From: Calditrichota bacterium | GTDB lineage: Bacteria > Zhuqueibacterota > Zhuqueibacteria > Residuimicrobiales > Krinioviventaceae | Assembly (NCBI GenBank): GCA_003818595.1 | Contig: RPQV01000093.1 | Coordinates: 1-9,496, forward strand | Length of the DNA stretch: 9,496 bases | Direction: 5' to 3' | Notes under the pieces: generated by a model | The model's database searches: none | Seen by the model: the letters and a program-made list of their open reading frames with translations, nothing else | Told to the model about the DNA's origin: nothing | Made by a program: the position numbers and the translations under genes | Shown here: positions 7,150 to 9,496 of the stretch, piece after piece | Position numbering within the stretch: the stretch's first letter is position 1 | How the letters are laid out: each line of letters starts with the position of its first letter

Positions 7150-8049
7150 ATGCAGACCCGCACGTTGAAATCTGATCTCCTGCTCCTGTTCGCTGCCGCC
7201 ATTTGGGGTTTCGCCTTTGTCGCCCAGCGTCAGGGAATGCAGCATATCGGCCCGTTTTTATTCAACGCCCTGCGCTTTGCTTTGGGGACGTTGGTGTTGT
7301 TGCCGTTTTTGCCGCGGCGACTGCCTCCGCAACCTCAGACGTCGTCATGGATGGGTCGCTTTGGCGGGATTATTCTCGGACTGATTTTATTTTCCGGCGC
7401 TTCGCTGCAGCAGATTGGCATCGTCTACACCAGCGCCGGTAAGGCGGGATTCATTACCGGCCTTTATGTGGTCATGGTTCCCTTTGTCGGCTGGTTCCTT
7501 AATCATCGCATTAATGTCGAACATTGGCTGGCTGTGCTGCTCACCGTCATCGGTCTCTTCTTTTTGACCATCACCAGCGAATTCACGATTGAAAAGGGCG
7601 ATCTCTTTGTCCTTATGGGTGCGTTTTTCTGGACCGGACATGTACATTTGATTGGTTGGCTTGCACCGCGCACCCCGACGATCCGCCTCGCGGCCACCCA
7701 ATTTATGGTTTGCGCGCTGCTCAGTCTCATCGCCGCATTGTTCCTTGAACCGGTCATTGGACAAAATATTTATCGCGCCGGTGTGCCGCTCCTGTATGGC
7801 GGGGTGATGTCCGTCGGTGTTGCCTTTAGCCTGCAGGTGTATGGACAAAAAAATGCACCACCGACACACGCCGCCATTTTACTAAGTCTGGAAGCGGTGT
7901 TCGCCGTGCTCGGCGGTTGGCTCATTCTCGCGGAAAAGCTGTCCAGTCGCAGCCTCTTCGGTTGTGCCCTGATGCTCCTCGGCATGCTGTCGGCGCAGGT
8001 GAGAATATTTAAATCCCAAAGATCTGTCAACATTGTTGTTGAAAATTGA
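7150..8049 (+). CDS. DMT-superfamily transporter (EamA family)
   Basis: A 299-residue inner-membrane protein of the drug/metabolite transporter superfamily with ten predicted helices in two EamA repeats (about residues 8-142 and 149-287). The first repeat opens with the typical LLLFAAAIWGFAFVAQRQGM segment, followed by FNALRFALGTLVLLP. The second repeat has HAAILLSLEAVFAVLGGWLI (220-239), the usual family pattern in the ninth helix. The C-terminal tail (about 288-299) is hydrophilic. The ATG at 7150 is preceded by AAGGA at 7136-7140, nine bases away. Members export or import small metabolites such as amino acids and nucleosides, but the substrate cannot be inferred from sequence. The 18-base spacing from the M14 gene makes a shared transcript likely. 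Transport of peptidase products is possible, but nothing here demonstrates it. Confidence 0.93.
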   Translation: MQTRTLKSDLLLLFAAAIWGFAFVAQRQGMQHIGPFLFNALRFALGTLVLLPFLPRRLPPQPQTSSWMGRFGGIILGLILFSGASLQQIGIVYTSAGKAGFITGLYVVMVPFVGWFLNHRINVEHWLAVLLTVIGLFFLTITSEFTIEKGDLFVLMGAFFWTGHVHLIGWLAPRTPTIRLAATQFMVCALLSLIAALFLEPVIGQNIYRAGVPLLYGGVMSVGVAFSLQVYGQKNAPPTHAAILLSLEAVFAVLGGWLILAEKLSSRSLFGCALMLLGMLSAQVRIFKSQRSVNIVVEN

Positions 8050-8105
8050 AATCATCTTTTCTCAAAAATCTGTAATGTGTACATGATAATAATATCGAAT
8101 GACAG

Positions 8106-9116
8106 ATGACATCTCATTTATTTCCATCGCCCAAACGATTCATCATCAGCCGCACCGACGGTATCGGCGATGTGCTGCTCACGCTGCCGCTGGCCGGTGC
8201 ACTGAAGCAGCATGATCCCGACTGCACCATTGCCATGTTGGGACGCAGTTACACCGAACCGCTGGTACGCGCCTGTGAGCACGTGGATGTTGTTCTTAAT
8301 TGGGACGAGGTGAAGAATCGTCCGCTCAAAGAACAGGCAGAGTGGCTTGCTGACTATGACGTTGACACCATCATTCATGTTTTTCCCCGCAAAGAAATCG
8401 CCGCCGCTGCCCGCCGCGCTCGTATTCCCCGGCGCATCGGCACCAGTCATCGTACGTATCACTGGTGGACCTGCAATCGCCTGGCACATTTTTCGCGCAA
8501 GACATCCGATCTGCATGAATCGCAACTTAATCTGCGCCTGCTTGAGCCGCTCGGTTTCGAGACTCAATATCCACTCGATCAAATTCCCTCTCTCTATGGT
8601 CTCACCACGCTCGCCCCGCTGTCGCCCGAGTTTTCGCGTTTGATAGATCCTCAGCGCTTTAACCTCATTCTTCATCCCAAGTCAAAAGGCAGCGCCAAAG
8701 AGTGGGGGGTGGAGAATTTCGCTCGATTGATTTCCGCCCTGCCGCGCGATCGTTTTAAATTGTTCATCACCGGCAGCGCAGCCGAAGGCATGGTCGTAGG
8801 ACCGACATTATTGCAGCCGTTCCCGCATGTCTTCGATTTGACCGGCAAAATGGAACTTGACCAACTGATCGCTTTTATCGCCGCTGCCGACGGTCTGCTG
8901 GCCTGCAGCACCGGGCCGCTGCACCTCGCTGCAGCACTCAGCAAAGCCGCCGTCGGACTCTACTCCTCCAGGCGTCCGCTCCACCCGGGCCGCTGGGCGC
9001 CGCTCGGCGTCAACGTCAGGGTTATCGAAGACGGAATTGCTGAACCTTACCAAGGTCGATTACAGATCCCTGTTGAGCGGGTCATCAATACCATCGTATC
9101 AAATCTTGGGATTTAA
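8106..9116 (+). CDS. Glycosyltransferase family 9 (heptosyltransferase-like)
   Basis: A 336-residue GT-B fold enzyme of family GT9, which transfers heptose or related sugars from nucleotide donors during LPS core assembly at the cytoplasmic face of the inner membrane. The N-terminal signature is RFIISRTDGIGDVLLTLPLA (11-30), with Asp22 matching the catalytic Asp of heptosyltransferases. The C-terminal donor-binding half has NLILHPKSKGSAKEW (186-200), LFITGSAAEG (219-228), DLTGKMELDQLIAFIAAADG (244-263) and STGPLHLAAAL (268-278). In the last motif a Ser stands where WaaC-type enzymes have Asp, a variation I recall in other GT9 proteins. Length is normal. No clear ribosome-binding site precedes the ATG at 8106. 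The gap from the transporter gene is 56 bases, with a GATAAT hexamer at 8085-8090, so an own promoter with a short leader is possible. The base composition looks more GC-rich than the M14 genes. Acceptor and donor sugars are unknown. Confidence 0.93.
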   Translation: MTSHLFPSPKRFIISRTDGIGDVLLTLPLAGALKQHDPDCTIAMLGRSYTEPLVRACEHVDVVLNWDEVKNRPLKEQAEWLADYDVDTIIHVFPRKEIAAAARRARIPRRIGTSHRTYHWWTCNRLAHFSRKTSDLHESQLNLRLLEPLGFETQYPLDQIPSLYGLTTLAPLSPEFSRLIDPQRFNLILHPKSKGSAKEWGVENFARLISALPRDRFKLFITGSAAEGMVVGPTLLQPFPHVFDLTGKMELDQLIAFIAAADGLLACSTGPLHLAAALSKAAVGLYSSRRPLHPGRWAPLGVNVRVIEDGIAEPYQGRLQIPVERVINTIVSNLGI

Positions 9117-9134
9117 CAATCTCGGAGGCTAATA

Positions 9135-9496
9135 ATGAGACACATTCTGGTGATTCTGTTTTTATTTTGTTTCCGGTTAATGGCAGATGATGAATTTTTC
9201 AGTTCGAGGTTTTTTGAAACCTATGCCATAACCGGATATCTTACCAATGATGTACGCCTGGGAAGGCATGATCAGACGATGCCGTGCATCATGTGGCCTA
9301 AAACAAAAAAGAATTCCCCGTTGGTTTTTCAGCATGGGGTGTGGCTCATCGGCTTTCGCGACGGGAAACTGATTGGTACGGCGCCGATGTGGGATGTCAA
9401 TTATACTCCCGGTCCAATCATAGACCAAACGGCGGCAGTCATTGTCAATCCTGCAGATTCAGCTCGATATCGTACCTATATAGTGACGCGTGCTTC
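9135..9496 (+). CDS. Exported protein of unknown function, 3'-truncated by the window
   Basis: An open frame of 120 codons running off the right edge, starting at ATG 9135 with GGAGG (9124-9128) six bases upstream. The N-terminus MRHILVILFLFCFRLMADDE is a short signal peptide with likely cleavage after Ala17. The visible mature part contains CIMWPKTKKNSPLVFQHGVW (60-79), then LIGFRDGKLIGTAPMWD and YTPGPI. From memory this order (a WP motif, an aromatic-rich G-x-W strand with GxxxGK, then a PG motif) resembles the N-terminus of large surface or secreted proteins in Bacteroidetes, Calditrichota/KSB1 and relatives. Those often carry C-terminal sorting domains; the rest of this gene is out of view, so that cannot be tested here. 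It starts 18 bases after the glycosyltransferase stop and could be in the same transcript. Confidence 0.75.
   Translation, partial: MRHILVILFLFCFRLMADDEFFSSRFFETYAITGYLTNDVRLGRHDQTMPCIMWPKTKKNSPLVFQHGVWLIGFRDGKLIGTAPMWDVNYTPGPIIDQTAAVIVNPADSARYRTYIVTRA

Noticed and set aside
8085..8090. GATAAT as a -10 box for the glycosyltransferase gene
   Set aside because: The hexamer is good, but the -35 position (8062-8067, TCAAAA) is poor, and such AT-rich hexamers are common; mentioned only as a possibility.

Overview
The window reads as chromosomal DNA of a Gram-negative bacterium, most plausibly from the FCB superphylum or a nearby candidate phylum (Calditrichota/KSB1-like lineages come to mind). 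Three things suggest this: a family 9 (heptosyltransferase-type) glycosyltransferase, which implies LPS-like glycans; two exported M14 peptidase-family proteins carrying acidic DxDxDG loops; and a truncated exported protein at the right edge whose N-terminus resembles large surface proteins of that group. The placement is inference from remembered family patterns, not from a database search.

Layout. Positions 1-843 hold the 3' part of a HAD-superfamily phosphatase gene whose start lies outside the window; its catalytic DxD motif is just inside the edge. Positions 955-1389 encode a small SRPBCC (START-like) protein. Positions 1493-3136 encode an exported M14 carboxypeptidase-like protein in which all three zinc ligands and the catalytic glutamate are replaced, so it is probably a pseudoenzyme. 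On the minus strand, 3163-5064 is htpG (bacterial Hsp90). After a 333-base AT-rich divergent intergenic region, 5398-7131 encodes a second exported M14 protein with an intact active site. It is followed closely by a DMT/EamA transporter (7150-8049), a GT9 glycosyltransferase (8106-9116) and the start of another exported protein (9135 to the window end). The short gaps (18, 56 and 18 bases) suggest that the last four genes could be co-transcribed.

How the genes relate. The clearest relationship is between the two M14 proteins. They share the same fold landmarks and the same acidic loops and have similar lengths, but one has kept the catalytic residues and the other has lost all of them while staying an intact reading frame. 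They sit on either side of htpG. The other genes look like ordinary housekeeping or envelope functions, and no defence, mobile or biosynthetic system is visible.

Points for annotators. The HtpG start is 5064, not the most upstream in-frame ATG. The second M14 gene probably starts at a TTG (5398). The htpG ribosome-binding site and start codon can fold into a short hairpin that could act as an RNA thermometer. No tRNA, rRNA, CRISPR array, insertion sequence or convincing intrinsic terminator was found.
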